From NCBI RefSeq assembly GCF_034702125.1, contig NC_085872.1, forward strand, positions 31,331,876 through 31,395,875: 64,000 bases of DNA. Direction: 5' to 3'. Below are positions 35,371 through 64,000 of this stretch, piece after piece. The DNA comes from Engraulis encrasicolus (Eukaryota > Chordata > Actinopteri > Clupeiformes > Engraulidae). Each line of letters opens with the position of its first letter. The stretch's first letter is position 1. The notes beneath the pieces were generated by a model that worked only from the letters and a program-made list of their open reading frames with translations, did not search any database and had not been told where the DNA came from. The translations under genes and the position numbers were made by a program.

Positions 35371-36779
35371 GGACCAGTCTGATAGCTCAGCGCTACCAAT
35401 ACTGTAGGAGGCTTCTGGAGGGAGGTTTACTAATGTTCCACTTCACACTGTGGTAGTTGGCCTCCGTTACACTGGAAAGGACTTTTTTTGTCAATATACA
35501 TTGTCCCGCTCACTTGCACTACTTGGCCTTCTTCTGCAAGCTCATGGAAATCAGGGACTGGGACACTCTAGTCTAAGTGAAATTCACAAGTGAAAGTTTA
35601 GATAAACGTACAGTAACTACCTTTTTAAAAAATCACATTTAACTCTAAATCTAGCCTGGTTCTCACCAGACCTTGGTGTGTATGTAGCTCTGGAGCCCCC
35701 TGGTGGAGCTCCAACACACATGGAAATCTCCAAGCTACCTTTTCTTGGTGAACTGATTGTCTAAATAAAGATTTATCTCTCTGCTGCCCCCTGGAGCACA
35801 TTTCTTGAAACACAGAAGGTGACTCAGCAGAAAGTGGGGCACCCTGGTCCATCCTGACATAATCCAATCATCATGTGGTGAAGATAGGAAAATAGCATTA
35901 TGATTTGTTTTATTTTAACCATATTAAAACACAATGAGCAGAGATGGAAAAAAGTATGAGGAAAAATGTAATTAAAATAAAGTATATTTACTTAAAATTC
36001 TTAAATGCTTAGGTAGAACCATTGAAAAATCTAATTGAGTAAAAGTAAAAAGTAGGCTATTTAATTTAAATGTAATTTGAGTAAAAAATAGTTACATTTA
36101 ATTGTCTTTCGTAATTCATTGTTTCTTCATCTTGAATATTGTCCTCCATGACAACAAATCGTCATCTCTCTAACTCATAGATCCAAGAGAGGTAGGGTAT
36201 GTAAAGGACTGAAAATGCATATATGGCTGCATATTTTCCTTTTATCTCCAGTAGATTGTTTTATTATTGTGTATTTTATTTTTTCTCTATCAATCTTATT
36301 TTACTCAGTACTAAAGCCTGGTTCCAATGTACTGTACTGGATGAAACTGTACTCGAGTAAAAGTAAAATTAGGCTACTCCTTTTAAAAACTTCTTGAAAA
36401 TTACAAATACTGTAGATGAGTTATTTACTTGATGTTATTTACTTCAGACAGCAGGAAGCATTGTTAACCAATTCTCTCATTTGTGGCTTACTCACAAGTG
36501 ATTTTAATGTACTCCATATTCAAAGCATGTTCGGTCACACTGCATTTCACAATGCGAGTCGGATTTAAAAATGACAATTGCTTTTAGTACTTCAGCCTAA
36601 AAATGTGTCCCTTAATTGAACAGAACTACAGTATTGTAGTATGATTTTTGTCCTTAATATGCCAGTGAGAGTAGCTTAGTCCAATGCAAGTGGTTTCCCA
36701 CTACAGTATGTGAAGAGGATGCCAGCAGTTGTTTTTTTTAACAAATAATATCAGGAATAAAAATGTACAATCAGTGACA
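35310..36779. other. Intergenic region between convergent ssx2ip and beta-tubulin
   Basis: I see no exon here. About 35653-35720 resembles 18868-18915 (agcctggttctcaccagacc). The remainder is AT-rich single-copy-looking sequence. Confidence 0.5.
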
Positions 36780-37031
36780 CAGATTTGTTTTATTAGGACA
36801 TGATTTGGAAACATGAGGTACATGTTGAATTCATTGTGTAGCAACAAATTAAATACAGTACCATTTTACACCTTTTTTTGGCTACAAGAATACATTGCAG
36901 CACTTTGATTAAAGGCTCTACTCCGTTGCGGAAAAAAAGTGCAGCAAGTACTGCAGACGACTCTATGTGGCTGTTTGATACATCTGAAAAGAAAGAAAAG
37001 AAGCAGTGGCTGTCATGTGCTTGTGCGGACC
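36780..37031 (-). other. tubb: beta-tubulin 3' UTR and poly(A) signal
   Basis: Downstream of the TGA at 37032-37034 (minus strand), an AATAAA reads on the minus strand from tttatt near 36788-36793. The 3' UTR is therefore about 240 nt and the gene ends near 36770. Confidence 0.55.
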
Positions 37032-41230
<4,199 letters not shown>

Positions 41231-41460
41231 GGTGAATCTGGTACCTGCAGACAATCTTTTGTTCAGTTCACACGCGTGATGTCCTTACGACCTGCAGTCT
41301 CTCAATCGGTCTACCAGCCGACTCTACTTTCCTTGCGAGTGGTGCGCCTGGAGTCATCATTTAGACCGGCGATTGGATTACGTCACACCATGCACTGTAT
41401 CCCGGCATCACCGGTAGCCTATCAGCGCGCGCAGCTTTGATGCAGTGGGAGCAGGGGAGA
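41231..41460 (-). promoter_or_regulatory. tubb: Candidate beta-tubulin promoter with CCAAT and CRE-like sites
   Basis: About 145 nt upstream of the ATG, on the minus strand, there is a CCAAT (41372-41376) beside a CRE-like TGACGTAA (41378-41385). The surrounding sequence is richer in CpG than the flanks (cagcgcgcgcag near 41425). No TATA box is evident. This is motif reading only; the transcription start is not determined. Confidence 0.35.
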
Positions 41461-41802
41461 GGAGAGGATGCGGCATCGCACGTCCTGACGGTGCAGCTGT
41501 GGCACAAGTGTACAACAATGGCTGATTCGCCAGAAATGAAATCATGTCTGGTGCAGTCATGTAATTGCAAAGACATCGTTCGTGGGTAGGCTATCTCTGT
41601 TTAAATACTAATAGTCTACCTAGCCTATAGGCCCACTGTATATAATTGGAGGTGTGAAATATGGCAGGACGCATCAAATGATTTCCATAGCGCCCCTACA
41701 GAGGTCGCACTAGCACGTGTTACTTTCTGACATGTCATCATGAGTCTTCATCACGCTTTGAATGACGAGATGCTGTCCATCTCAGCCCCTTGACATGTAG
41801 GG

Positions 41803-42128
41803 CAGGGGTGGGGAACCTTTTTCATTCGGGGGCCACTTCAAATTCCTCAGGTCCTCTACAAGTCCTCTGAGGGCCGTACTATGAACAAAAACAGGATTTC
41901 CCCCCTGCACTTTAGGCCTATATTGAAGGCAGCCACCTTTAAATCAGACCCCACCTTTTCAATGTCCCCTGAATATGGCTTAATTGCATTGCAAATTTAA
42001 TTTCTAAAATTCCTTTACAAAATATGTCATTTCATGTGAAGCTGCATAACATTAACACTATATCGGGAGCTGGATAAAACAGCCTCAAGGGCCCTAAACG
42101 GCCCTCGAGACAGAAGTTCCCCACCCTG
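41803..42128. mobile_element. hAT MITE (CAGGGGTGGGGAACCT family), perfect 8-bp target duplication
   Basis: Ends CAGGGGTGGGGAACCT / AGTTCCCCACCCTG; identical flanks atgtaggg at 41795-41802 and 42129-42136. The interior has gggggccacttcaaatt and gggccctaaacggccc. Confidence 0.92.
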
Positions 42129-42250
42129 ATGTAGGGAAAAAGAGGTCAGTTGTCCCAGGGCTAGTGTGAGGGGGAGCACAGAATTCGGGCCCTCATTACA
42201 TTGTATACATTGGTATGTGGGCTCTCTCAGATGTCTTTGCCCTGAGCCTA
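42129..42250. repeat. Interspersed repeat fragment (copy 3)
   Basis: Matches the family at 5562-5660 and 11522-11645 (gaggtcagttgtcccaggg, attacattgtat). The preceding MITE inserted at its edge. Confidence 0.5.
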
Positions 42251-42419
42251 GCCAAAGCTGTCAGCGGCCCTAGACGTGCCCACAATGGAATATTGTAACC
42301 ATCATGCCATGCGCCACCTGACCTTCCTCATCTTGATATATGCGATGTGATATACGCATGTGATGTGTAATATAGACTACCTGAACGCTGTATGAGTATT
42401 CACAAACGTAAATGTAATA

Positions 42420-42612
42420 CAGCATTGGTTTCCAACTATTTCCCCAAGGACCAAATTATGTTGCGCAAATGAGGCTGAGGGCCAGACAAATCGTGCGCAG
42501 ACAGCATGCATACATGTTTTCATTTGTTCCAATCTCACGGCGGGCCAAATGTTTGCCAGGCCCGGGCCGGATCTGGCCCACGGGCCGCTATTTGGAGACC
42601 ACTGGCCTACAG
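42420..42612. mobile_element. Probable hAT-like MITE
   Basis: CAGCATTGGTTTCCAAC at the left faces gtttgg-type ends at the right (ctatttggagaccactggcc). The interior has gggccagac and cgggccggatctggcccac, typical of the CAGxGGTC-type fish hAT derivatives. No target duplication resolved. Confidence 0.5.
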
Positions 42613-42724
42613 TATGATTCAAGACATTAATCATTCATACCACGTTCCACAATTAATTATTTGACATTGAAATATTGCCAAGCAATGTCAACAAGCATCC
42701 ATACCATGTCCATATCTCTCTTGG

Positions 42725-42955
42725 GCACGTTTTCATGATTATGTGTGTGTGTGTGTGTATGTGTGCGTAAGTGGGATAGGGAGATCTGACCCTGTGGATA
42801 TGTGTATGGTGAATATTTGTGAATATATGTGCAATGTTGTGTGGAATGTCCTTGTGTTTTTTTCTGTATTTATGTATGTGTGCATGCTACTCGACACCTT
42901 AATTTCCCTCGGGATCAATAAATGATACTCTACTCTACTCTTCTCTACTCTATTA
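42725..42955 (+). mobile_element. LINE/SINE 3' tail fragment with (CTACT)n
   Basis: Ends cttaatttccctcgggatca ataaatgata followed by ctctactctactc, the same 3' tail as the LINE at 14905-16085, here on the plus strand. A decayed relative lies at 48690-48825 (ccttgatttccttttggatcaatgaag). Confidence 0.65.
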
Positions 42956-43026
42956 CCAGAGAGTAAGGTATTCCACAGCCCACCCGGAATAACCAAACAT
43001 TTGTAGGTAATCAATAAATAGTGAAG

Positions 43027-46000
43027 TTTATTACAACAGCATGTATGGCTTATGTACAAGTGCATTATCGGTGTTAAAAAAAGGGAAAAAAACAAACATA
43101 CAAGGGCAATGAAACATGAGCCTTCAGTGGTTTACATTCATTCACACTGTGTTCTCATTCCCTCTCAGGGCCTGTATGGAGTGGTTATACTGTTGTGCTC
43201 GTCAGCGTCACAAATACATTCTCGGAGTGTACGTTTGTAGGCCATCAAGTCATCAAGTACAACAGGTACCATTGGTCATTCACCGGGCCCTCAGGAAGAA
43301 AATCCTTTGCTTTCGTTTTGTTTTTTAAAGGTATGATTATTATGTACGAGTGAGCCTTGGTTAGTTTGGTTACATTTTAGCGATCATGGAGTATGTCATC
43401 ATATTGCACCAACAGTGAGCAATGACTATTCAGTAGGACTGACTAATAATAATAAAAGTTCATCCAAAACCTCAGACACATCCTCATTCACCTGATATAT
43501 CAACCTGTCCAATATGTCGTCACTGGATGGTCAGGTTCAAGTGGTTAGCTGATATATGGCTGGTAAACCCTGCAACAGTCTCCATGGCAAGTATTGAAGT
43601 AGCGGAGGGGGACTGCAATGCATACTAGCACCTTTTTTCACTGTGTACTGCTGTTTAGTTGAAAAAGAGAGTAGGCTAGCCGACTCTCAAGCCTTCACTG
43701 GGGCTGGCACTGACTCCCCTTTGAGTTTGAGCGATAAGAGATGTGCTTTGTGGACTTTGCATGGTGTCGGTTTGATAAGACAAACATGTATTGCTGCAGT
43801 GAGAGAGCACATTCTAGACAAGATGGTTGTGCTACATGAGCGGGATTATTTACAAAAAAAACAACAACAACAAAAAGTACAACAGAAACAAAAACAAAAC
43901 AAAAAAACAAATCAAACAAAAACAGCCATCTAGTATAAAGAGTGCTAGATAATCAAAGGGCACATTTCAAAGTGGATTTCCATCATCACACAGGTGCTGT
44001 GCAACCTGAGTCAATGACCAGCTCTTCCAGATAACGCCAACGCCACGGACCCTGAGGAGCGATGCCGGGGCTGGCTGCTGCTCTAGGGCTCGCACGGGCT
44101 AATGCGAAAGCTCGACATATCTGGGCTGTCTCTTCAGGCGTCCCACTGTTTCATTTTTCAAACTCATTACTTCCTGCACAGTGACACTCTTCGTTTTGGT
44201 AATCAATGAACTATTCTCACAATAGGGTGAAATGAGCATCGTTCCACTTTAGAAGTACACTAGTGATAGCTGGCTCACCAGAGCCCAGCTGGCTGTTGTG
44301 CACATCTGAAAGTTAGTCAGTTGCATTTAAACCTCACCCTTCTGTCTGCATAATGGCACTACTCTAACCCAGAGTTGTCATTGGCTCGTACCAATTGACA
44401 AAATGACACCAATCACTGAATAACACAAACTGGAGTGATGAAACACCAAGCTACACCTGTCACGGCAATGCCTATCGTTTAGCGTTACTTTAGAGTTACA
44501 GCATACTGATTCACTCAGTAATTGGAAATATGTAGTGGTCTTCCCCTGGCTACTCCATTGGGAAAACGGTTATGACTGTATAAGAGTGGAACAAGCACTG
44601 AAATGATAATGACAACACTGAGTTTGGTCATGTTTCTCTCTCCACTGTGACCTCTTTCTGGCTCACTTCAACAGACTGGTGAAAACTGTTACTATGGCAC
44701 ACTTTCCTGCCGTCTGGTACTGGTAGACTAGATTGGCAGATATCACATCGGGCAAAAAAAACCAGAAAAACAACAAACCACAGAGTTTGGTAGATGGCCA
44801 CCAGAAATTAATTTTGAAAAACTGAACATTCTTTTTTTCTCTCTCGAAATCACAAGTAAGCCAGCCCCCTCTTTTGAGTTCCACCTTTTTTACACAATGA
44901 AATAAGTACTTTATTTTAATAGATATTAATATATTAAAACAGAGGTTGGATTGTACTTAAATAATAAGCCAGTATACTGTATGAGTCACACTTTGCAAAT
45001 ACACAAATTATTGCTGTCTCGAGTACAGTTCTTTGCGCATATCATACTACACATGACTTGTGTTGTAAAATATGGACAAAAATCTGTATGTGTACGTGGC
45101 AATCGTATTTTTAAAATGTGACCCATATGTACTGACAAATGCTAAATACAAAGTTCTTTGAGTCTTTGATCATTACGTTCACGTCTGTCAACATCTTTGC
45201 TGAGAGGGAAATTTTCACATTTTTCTTTTCACGGTTACATGCTGTGTTGCAATTTTTGTGAAAGATAAAGTGCCACTTACATTCACACAGATAATAGAAA
45301 CAGTCCCTTGGTGTAATGCACTAGGGGCAGGCCATTTTAAAAGATAAAGTTGCAAAATACAGTTTTCTGTTTTTAGTTTTCTTTTCATGTTTTTTTTTGT
45401 ACTCAAGCTCCACATTGGTTGTACAACAGCAAACGGTACACAGTTTTCTTACGCCAAGATTACCACATTCACAAGAATTCAACTGCATACACTGGCCTGA
45501 CAGACAGTAAGAAAGTTCCTGTGTAAAAAATAAAGAACATGTCTGAAACAGTCCTTCATAAGGAATCCACAGATATCCTTCATCTACTACACCCATCATT
45601 TCAGCTCCTTCAGACGACTGAGTAAACAATGTTAGGAAGATGATGTGTTTGCTCTAGGTTCACACAGGCATGGTAGGCTAGTCGTTCTCAGGGTGTGGCC
45701 TCGAGAGAAGCTTTTGGAACACACACAGCTGCACACACACAGGTTTACCTTGAGGTCTACTTGAGTATGTTAGATCAATGCTACCTCAGAACAGAGTTTT
45801 CCTTTGCCAACCCCATGTCTTATGGATACGGCAGTGAATTCCCACCTCTTTCCCTTTGAAAAAAAGTATGCTTTCTTTTTGGGCTGCTGCATTTCACCTT
45901 GGTTTGATGTTTGTTTTTTTTTTTTTTTTAAACTTGTGTAGTTTTCAAAAGCTACCAAATTAATTTTTTAGCTCATCAAATTAAAAAATATACACACATG

Positions 46001-46616
46001 ACTACATCTTTTAAATTTCAATACAATTTCTTTTCTGTAATTACATTTGTTTTAGCCAAACGAAGCCACTGTAGTGCATTTTACAGTGAACTTCTCTTGG
46101 CACAATTCACAATGGTGGCAACAGATGCTTAAAATATAGCTCTCCAACACCTTTCCTTCATTTTCAACCAAGCCGGCCTGTGATGTGCCAATAAACCTCC
46201 AGTTAACTGACTGACATCAGTGCAGCCCGATCACAGTAACCACAGTGTCATTCTCTACATTTTTCAGGAGGGAAGTAGAAGGTCCAATATATGGACTTCC
46301 TTCTTCCTTTCCTCTCTTTGAATTTTTTTTTCTCAGTTCTATTTTTCCCCCCCTATCCCTTTCTGAGTGAACCTCCCGTGAAGCTTGGCAGCTAGCTCAT
46401 TGGTTGCACTGGAACACTGGAAGCTCTGAACTGGCTGTTGAAATCACGGTCCATGACCCTCTGGTGGGTCCCCCCTCCCCCTCCTCCTCCCCCTCCTCTG
46501 CTTCTCCCGTGTGCTGACATCCGTGCCCCTCCTGTGCCAAGCCCACCGTTGATGGGGGTGGGGTGGGGGTGGTGGGTGGGAGGCATGTCTCCTTTGCAGC
46601 AAGGGCACCTAGGGTA
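43027..46616 (-). other. slc22a23: slc22a23 3' UTR region with candidate poly(A) signals
   Basis: No other gene is recognisable between the slc22a23 stop (TGA, 46617-46619) and 43.0 kb. Minus-strand AATAAA signals occur at 44910-44915 and 43027-43032, so the 3' UTR would be about 1.7 or 3.6 kb. The stretch has AT-rich, UTR-like composition with short A or T runs (for example 43855-43920 and 45910-45930). Confidence 0.4.
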
Positions 46617-59128
<12,512 letters not shown>

Positions 59129-59195
59129 CTGCAAGACAAAGATCAGAAAAAAAAATGAGGGGGTGGTTCTTAGAGCCAGACCAGCGAGGAGACAT

Positions 59196-59239
<44 letters not shown>
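59196..59239. repeat. (CAGA)n tetranucleotide
   Basis: About eleven CAGA units, 68 nt upstream (minus sense) of slc22a23 exon 58960-59128. Confidence 0.95.
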
Positions 59240-59240
<1 letters not shown>

Positions 59241-59535
59241 GAAACAAAAAAGGGAAGAAAGAAAGGGAAAAAAAGAGAAACTGACTAAACACAGAAAATA
59301 CACATCATTAAGCTTGTTAAAGCAGGAACAGAAAACTGACCTTTGTACAGTGTTGGGCCACATTAGCATCTAAAATAGACACAGATGAAAACCTGAAGTC
59401 CCCCCCCCTCCCTCCTTCCATTCCAATCACCACCAACCTCCCATCCAACCTCCTCAACCCCACAGTGCTCCTCCTTTAGGGGCAGCAGCTGATGAAGCGC
59501 AACATTGTGTGTGCCTCTCCCCTCCAAGAAAAGGA

Positions 59536-59539
<4 letters not shown>

Positions 59540-59576
<37 letters not shown>

Positions 59577-59629
59577 CGAGAGAGAGAGAGAGAAAGCGAG
59601 AGCGCGCGCGAGAGAGAGAGAAAGCGAGA

Positions 59630-59660
<31 letters not shown>

Positions 59661-59756
59661 AGCTAGATCGAGAGCGAGAGCGAGAGCGAGAGCGAGAGAG
59701 GAGAGAGAAAAAGAGAGAGAGAGAAAAAGAGAGAGAGAGAGAGAGAGAGCAAGCAA
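59540..59756. repeat. (AG)n-rich purine tract
   Basis: GA repeats with gcgagagcgcgcgcg interruptions; two ~45-bp blocks (about 59590 and 59625) look duplicated. Confidence 0.92.
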
Positions 59757-60400
59757 GGGCCTACACTACGTCCACTGACTAATAAACTGCCCAACACTCT
59801 CTTTCTTGTCGCCGTGGCTAGCGCACAGTGGCGCGGATTCATTCACGTCAGCATTAGTATTCCGCACACAGCTTAGCACGGTGCAGCAGTGGCGAGTTTC
59901 GAGGACAACCGCTCGGGACTGAGGTCATAGCGGAGCCATATGCTTGCTCCACAGAGCTGCACAGAGCAGCACAGAACTGCACAACGTGTCGTGCACAATT
60001 TTTGCAAAACCGAAGGGTAGCCGCCGGAGTTGCTTTCCATCCATATAACCCAAACTAGAGGAGCCATGGTGGTGGGTTGGAAACAACTTCTCTATTCAGT
60101 GTGTGTGTGTTTGTGTGTGTGTTTGTGTGTATGTGTGTGTGTGTGTGTATGTGTGTGTGTATGTGTGTGTTATTGTGCTATTTATTCTCCTTCGTCTTGC
60201 TAAGAGGCGCTACTGGAAAAGTGTGATGCATGACTGTACGAGGTGATGGGGAGCAGCATAAAACAGGGGCTAGCAAAGCGCTGTCGTCGCGATCCGTTGG
60301 TAAAGCCCGGAATTTCAATTAGGAGTCGGTCCCCTGGGTAAATGAATAATGCTCTCTGTTCACGGACAAATGTCGGAGCCGGAGCAACAAAAGGCTGACA

Positions 60401-60470
60401 GGGGGGGGGGGGGGGGGGGGACGGGAAGGGGGGGGGGGGGGGGGGGGGGGGTGGGGGGGGGGGGGGGGGG
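60401..60470. repeat. Poly-G tract
   Basis: About 62 G in 70 positions, broken only by acgggaa at 60421 and one t. Strong G-quadruplex potential. Confidence 0.95.
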
Positions 60471-61419
60471 CAGAGTGGGAACGCTGTGCTTTGGAAAACT
60501 GTTCGGCTCTTGTCTGGAATAAGGAGAAATGGTGGCCCAGGCTAGGGCCGCCTTCTCAGGCCTGTCGTTGTGTACAACATGTCCTCAGCACATAAGACAT
60601 AAAGCCAGTCTAGATTTTGGATTTACAGTTAAAAAAAGCCTCAACAAAATATAACATATTCGTTAACGGGTTGAACAAGTGCTACACGGCACTGGCATAT
60701 ACAATAAGTTGTGGGTGTGAATTTGGCTCCAATTTCCAAAACAACTGACAACAATCACACAAAACAGCTCTAGCTTTCACACTCTTCTTATGTATACTAG
60801 ACACACTATATAATTCTACAACTAAATGCCAAGTGAAAACAGTGGTGTCTAACCATCATTTTATGCACAGTGGGGCAGGGCATCTTAAATGGGTTGATTA
60901 AATGCTTTGCAAATTCATGATAAACTCCTCTGGGATGGCACCAGCAAATCCGTTAATCAAATACGTTTTGTCATTCTCAATGGGATCTTTTTTCCACACA
61001 GTTTATCTAATGTCTTTGTACCAGATGCGGTAACTTAAAACCTAAAAAGGCCTCTTACATGCACAGCAATGGCAACCCGCAACATGGAGCACGTTTTTTA
61101 ATATCTGATATGACCAAATGTTTATACTGTATATAACAGAAATTTTAATTTCAATTTAAAATTGACTTAAAGATAGGACATCTCCTTTTCGAAGGGGGGC
61201 CTAACGTTGCACCACACTTCTCAACTTTTTTGATTTATCATATTGTCAGCAGAATCGGAAGCTCATGTCTGTGCTGTATATGCAACTAAACCAGTCGAAA
61301 CGTTTTCTGTGTTTAACAAATATACACAGAGACATGAGTTTAAAAGTGTCTGTATCTGCAAAATCCAACATTGCACATCTCTTGGATAGATAGACATACA
61401 ATGTGTGTGTGCGTGTGCA

Positions 61420-61425
<6 letters not shown>

Positions 61426-61497
<72 letters not shown>

Positions 61498-61507
61498 CAA
61501 GAGAGTG

Positions 61508-61568
<61 letters not shown>

Positions 61569-61698
61569 GTGAGTGAGTGAGTGAGTGAGTGAGTGAGTGA
61601 GTGAGTGAGTGAGTGAGTGAGTGAGTGAGTGAGTGAGAGAGAGAGAGAGAGCGAGAGAGCGCGAGAGAGCAAGAGAGTGAGCGAGAGAGAGAGAGAGG
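61426..61698. repeat. (AG)n-(GAGT)n compound purine tract
   Basis: AG runs surround about 18 units of GAGT (61564-61635). Confidence 0.95.
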
Positions 61699-62136
61699 AA
61701 AAGGAGTTTCAAAAGGAGTTTCAGAAGGGCCCCTTCATTTGCGATCCTAAACCCAGTTGACCCTAATCTGTCAGGTTCCTTCAGCTCAGCAGCCCTCACA
61801 AATCCCAGACGTTCAGCTGACACATTACACACACACATACACTTTCACGTACTTGTATGCACACGCACACACACACACGCACGCACGCGTTCATGTAATT
61901 GCATGCACAAACGCCCGGACGCAGGCAGGCAGGCAGGCAGGCAGGCACGCACGCACACACTCACACACAAGCAGGCAAGCGGGGTCATTTACAGTGAGCC
62001 GTGAAGGAGAGGGTTTCTCTTGAAAATGTTCACTCCACTCCCCTCCACTGGGCCGTGCTTAACACTCGGCATCACAAAGGACCAATCACCTGCTCAGCTC
62101 TCCTGGAGGTCCTGATGAAAATGGCTTTAAGTAGAG

Positions 62137-62333
62137 TCACGCTCTCTGTCTCTCTCTCTCTGTCTCTCTCTCTCTGTCTCTCTCTCTCTCTCTCTGTCTC
62201 TGTTTCTCTCTCTCTGTCTCTCTCTCTCTCTGTCTCTCTCTCTCTCTCTGTCTCTCTCTCTCTGTGTCTGTCTCTCTCTCCTTCTCTCTCTGTCTCTCTC
62301 TCCTTCTCTCTCCCTGTCTCTCTCTCTCTCTCA
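62137..62333. repeat. (TC)n/(TCTCTG)n pyrimidine tract
   Basis: About 195 nt of ctctctgtctctctc-type sequence. Confidence 0.95.
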
Positions 62334-63494
62334 GCACGGCTAGCTACTACAGTACACGCAGCCCACGTCCTCAAAGAACATGTGATTATACTAACCCAGT
62401 TACGTTATGTTACGTTACAGCTGCCGTATGTCAGGGGCATCCCCTTGGAAGAAAAAAACCCAACATAAAGCAGCCAAGTTAGTAAGCCTCAGTGGAGCAG
62501 GGTAACAGTGCAAAGGGTAATCAGGCAAAATCTGACAAAATGAATTTCCATGTGTGCCCGTGTTTGACTTAAAATTATGCAACAAACAAAAAAGTGTTTT
62601 CTATTATACTTGTCTTGGGAGTACTGTAGTACAATGTGTACTGTTGGAAACGAGTCAGTATAAACTCCAGCTACAGCAGGATATCAACTTCAGTAACCAC
62701 TTCATGCTAGTTCACTTTTTTGAGTGTAGGAATATGGTACACAACTTAAAGCCTACCCATAACTCTTCAAATAACAACAAAGACTGCGGTTCCTTTGACT
62801 CTTGCAGTACTTACAGTAACTATTTCCATTCTACCGCAGTCAAAATATGTGATAGACGGCCGGTGATGCAGGCGTGGCTCCACAACTCAACATGTGAGTG
62901 TGACGCATAGCAGTGCAATGCATGACATGGTATGCAAAGCCTGTGTACAGAGGCACATCTTGCCACCAGGCAAGGCAGGCAGCCGCTTGGGGGCCCCAAG
63001 CCCCTAGACAGTGAATAACAGTCCATACTGTAAAACAGTAGTGGTGATTTTGGTTCAAATGTTCATGCTTTTGCATTTTCGCTTGGGGCCCCACCTGACC
63101 CTAGAATCGCCTCTGCCCGTGTAGATAGATACCCCCAGTGGTACGCAGTTGTGCTGTGAAACACTTCCCTCAGGCGAAATGAATTTCAACCCCACCACAG
63201 CAGCTCAGCCAAAATCACAACCATCTGGGCCTCTGATGGTATTTTACTCTCTGTCTCTCTCTGTCTCTCTGTCCGTCTCTCTCTGAATATTGTAATCAAA
63301 GTCCCCCCTGTGTGATGAGAAGAGCCTTCGGGGAGTTGGAATGAGGGTTGTGAGAGTGCTTTCATGTTTCCTCTGGGATGCAATGGGTGGGGACGGCGGT
63401 TGACAAGCGTGGTTTATCACACAGATCAGGCAGAGAGAGCAGGCAGAGCAAACGTGTTGATGGGATTACTGTGCCAACAGAGGGGGCAGCTGAG

Positions 63495-63870
63495 GCGGAC
63501 AGGACAGCCCATACCGACGCCCACCACCACCGTTACCACTACCACTACCACTACTACCCCACTGCCACCAACCACCAACCACCCTCTCCCATACACAACA
63601 TACCACCCATCCCGGAACGCCACCCTCCTGACCCCCTCTCTGGTTCCCCTACACACCACCCTCCCTTACCCTCCATCTCTCCCCAACACATACCCCCATC
63701 CCACCCTGCCCCACCCCACCCCATGTACCCACTCCCTCCTCCCTTCAGCCCCTTCCCCTTTCCCTCTCTGTGCCTCTCTCCTCTCCTCTCCTCTCCTCTC
63801 CTCCCCACTCTTCTCCACTCCTCTCCACTCCTCTCCTCTCCTCTCCTCTCCTCTCTCCCCAGCACGCTGC
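63495..63870. repeat. C/T-rich low-complexity region with (CTCTC)n core
   Basis: Almost purine-free on the plus strand. The tight tcctctcctctc core is 63779-63857. Long frames here come from composition only. Confidence 0.85.
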
Positions 63871-64000
63871 CCTCCCCAACCCTTCACTCCGCTGGTGGCC
63901 CGTGTGTGACACGCTGACCTTTCCTTGTCACATGATTCACTAATGGCTCGTTGCCATGATGTCACAGACTCCGGTCTTTGTGTGTGTGTGTGTGTGTGTG

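Larger units (their letters stand above)
59757..64000. other. Region without recognised exon
   Basis: Probably intron or upstream region of slc22a23. I find no exon for the expected N-terminal transporter segments. It contains simple-sequence tracts and otherwise AT-rich sequence. Confidence 0.55.

Noticed and set aside
59492..62468. Arg-Glu or Ser-Leu repeat frames
   Set aside because: They derive from (AG)n and (TC)n tracts.
63364..63917. Pro/Ser/Leu-rich 180-codon frames at the window end
   Set aside because: The sequence is nearly purine-free low complexity; both overlapping frames are open and neither has splice context or a recognisable family.

Overview
This is nuclear DNA of a vertebrate, almost certainly a ray-finned (teleost-type) fish. 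Intron-rich genes with GT-AG junctions encode vertebrate protein families. The introns are full of (CA)n/(TG)n microsatellites, short hAT-type MITEs with 8-bp target duplications, tRNA-derived SINEs and other repeats typical of fish. Nothing bacterial, plasmid or phage is present, and there are no operons or CRISPR arrays.

Layout. (1) 1-3.7 kb: gene-free, with two DNA-transposon derivatives and an AT microsatellite. (2) 3.7-8.7 kb, plus strand: bcl10, three coding exons, 249 aa, complete. (3) 10.0-19.2 kb, plus strand: a mucolipin TRP channel closest to MCOLN3, 12 coding exons, 553 aa, complete. (4) 20.7-34.7 kb, plus strand: an ssx2ip (ADIP) gene whose recognisable coding part covers only the N-terminal half of the family; the reading frame ends at about residue 376. 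(5) 34.7-36.8 kb: a short convergent intergenic region carrying a MITE nested in a SINE. (6) 36.8-41.2 kb, minus strand: a complete four-exon beta-tubulin gene, 453 aa. (7) about 43.0-59.1 kb, minus strand: the 3' seven coding exons of slc22a23, including a 33-nt microexon and a terminal exon that adds a tail of about 450 residues. The N-terminal exons lie beyond 59.1 kb, probably outside the window. (8) 59.1-64.0 kb: intron or upstream sequence dominated by purine, pyrimidine and poly-G tracts.

Relationships between genes. BCL10 (CARD adaptor of NF-kB signalling), MCOLN3 (endolysosomal cation channel) and SSX2IP (centrosome/adherens-junction scaffold) share no pathway. Their neighbourhood matches the block I recall from human 1p22.3. 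Beta-tubulin next to SLC22A23 matches a different human block, 6p25.2. The window therefore contains a junction between two ancestral synteny blocks, at about 34.7-36.8 kb.

Exon structures were worked out by hand from splice consensus, codon phase and remembered family sequences. Every internal junction given keeps the reading frame. No homology search was possible. I did not find a new multi-gene biological system. The most unusual points are the long tail of slc22a23, the shortened ssx2ip, an slc22a23 exon enclosed on both sides by tandem arrays, and a palindromic element with a telomere-like core in bcl10 intron 1.
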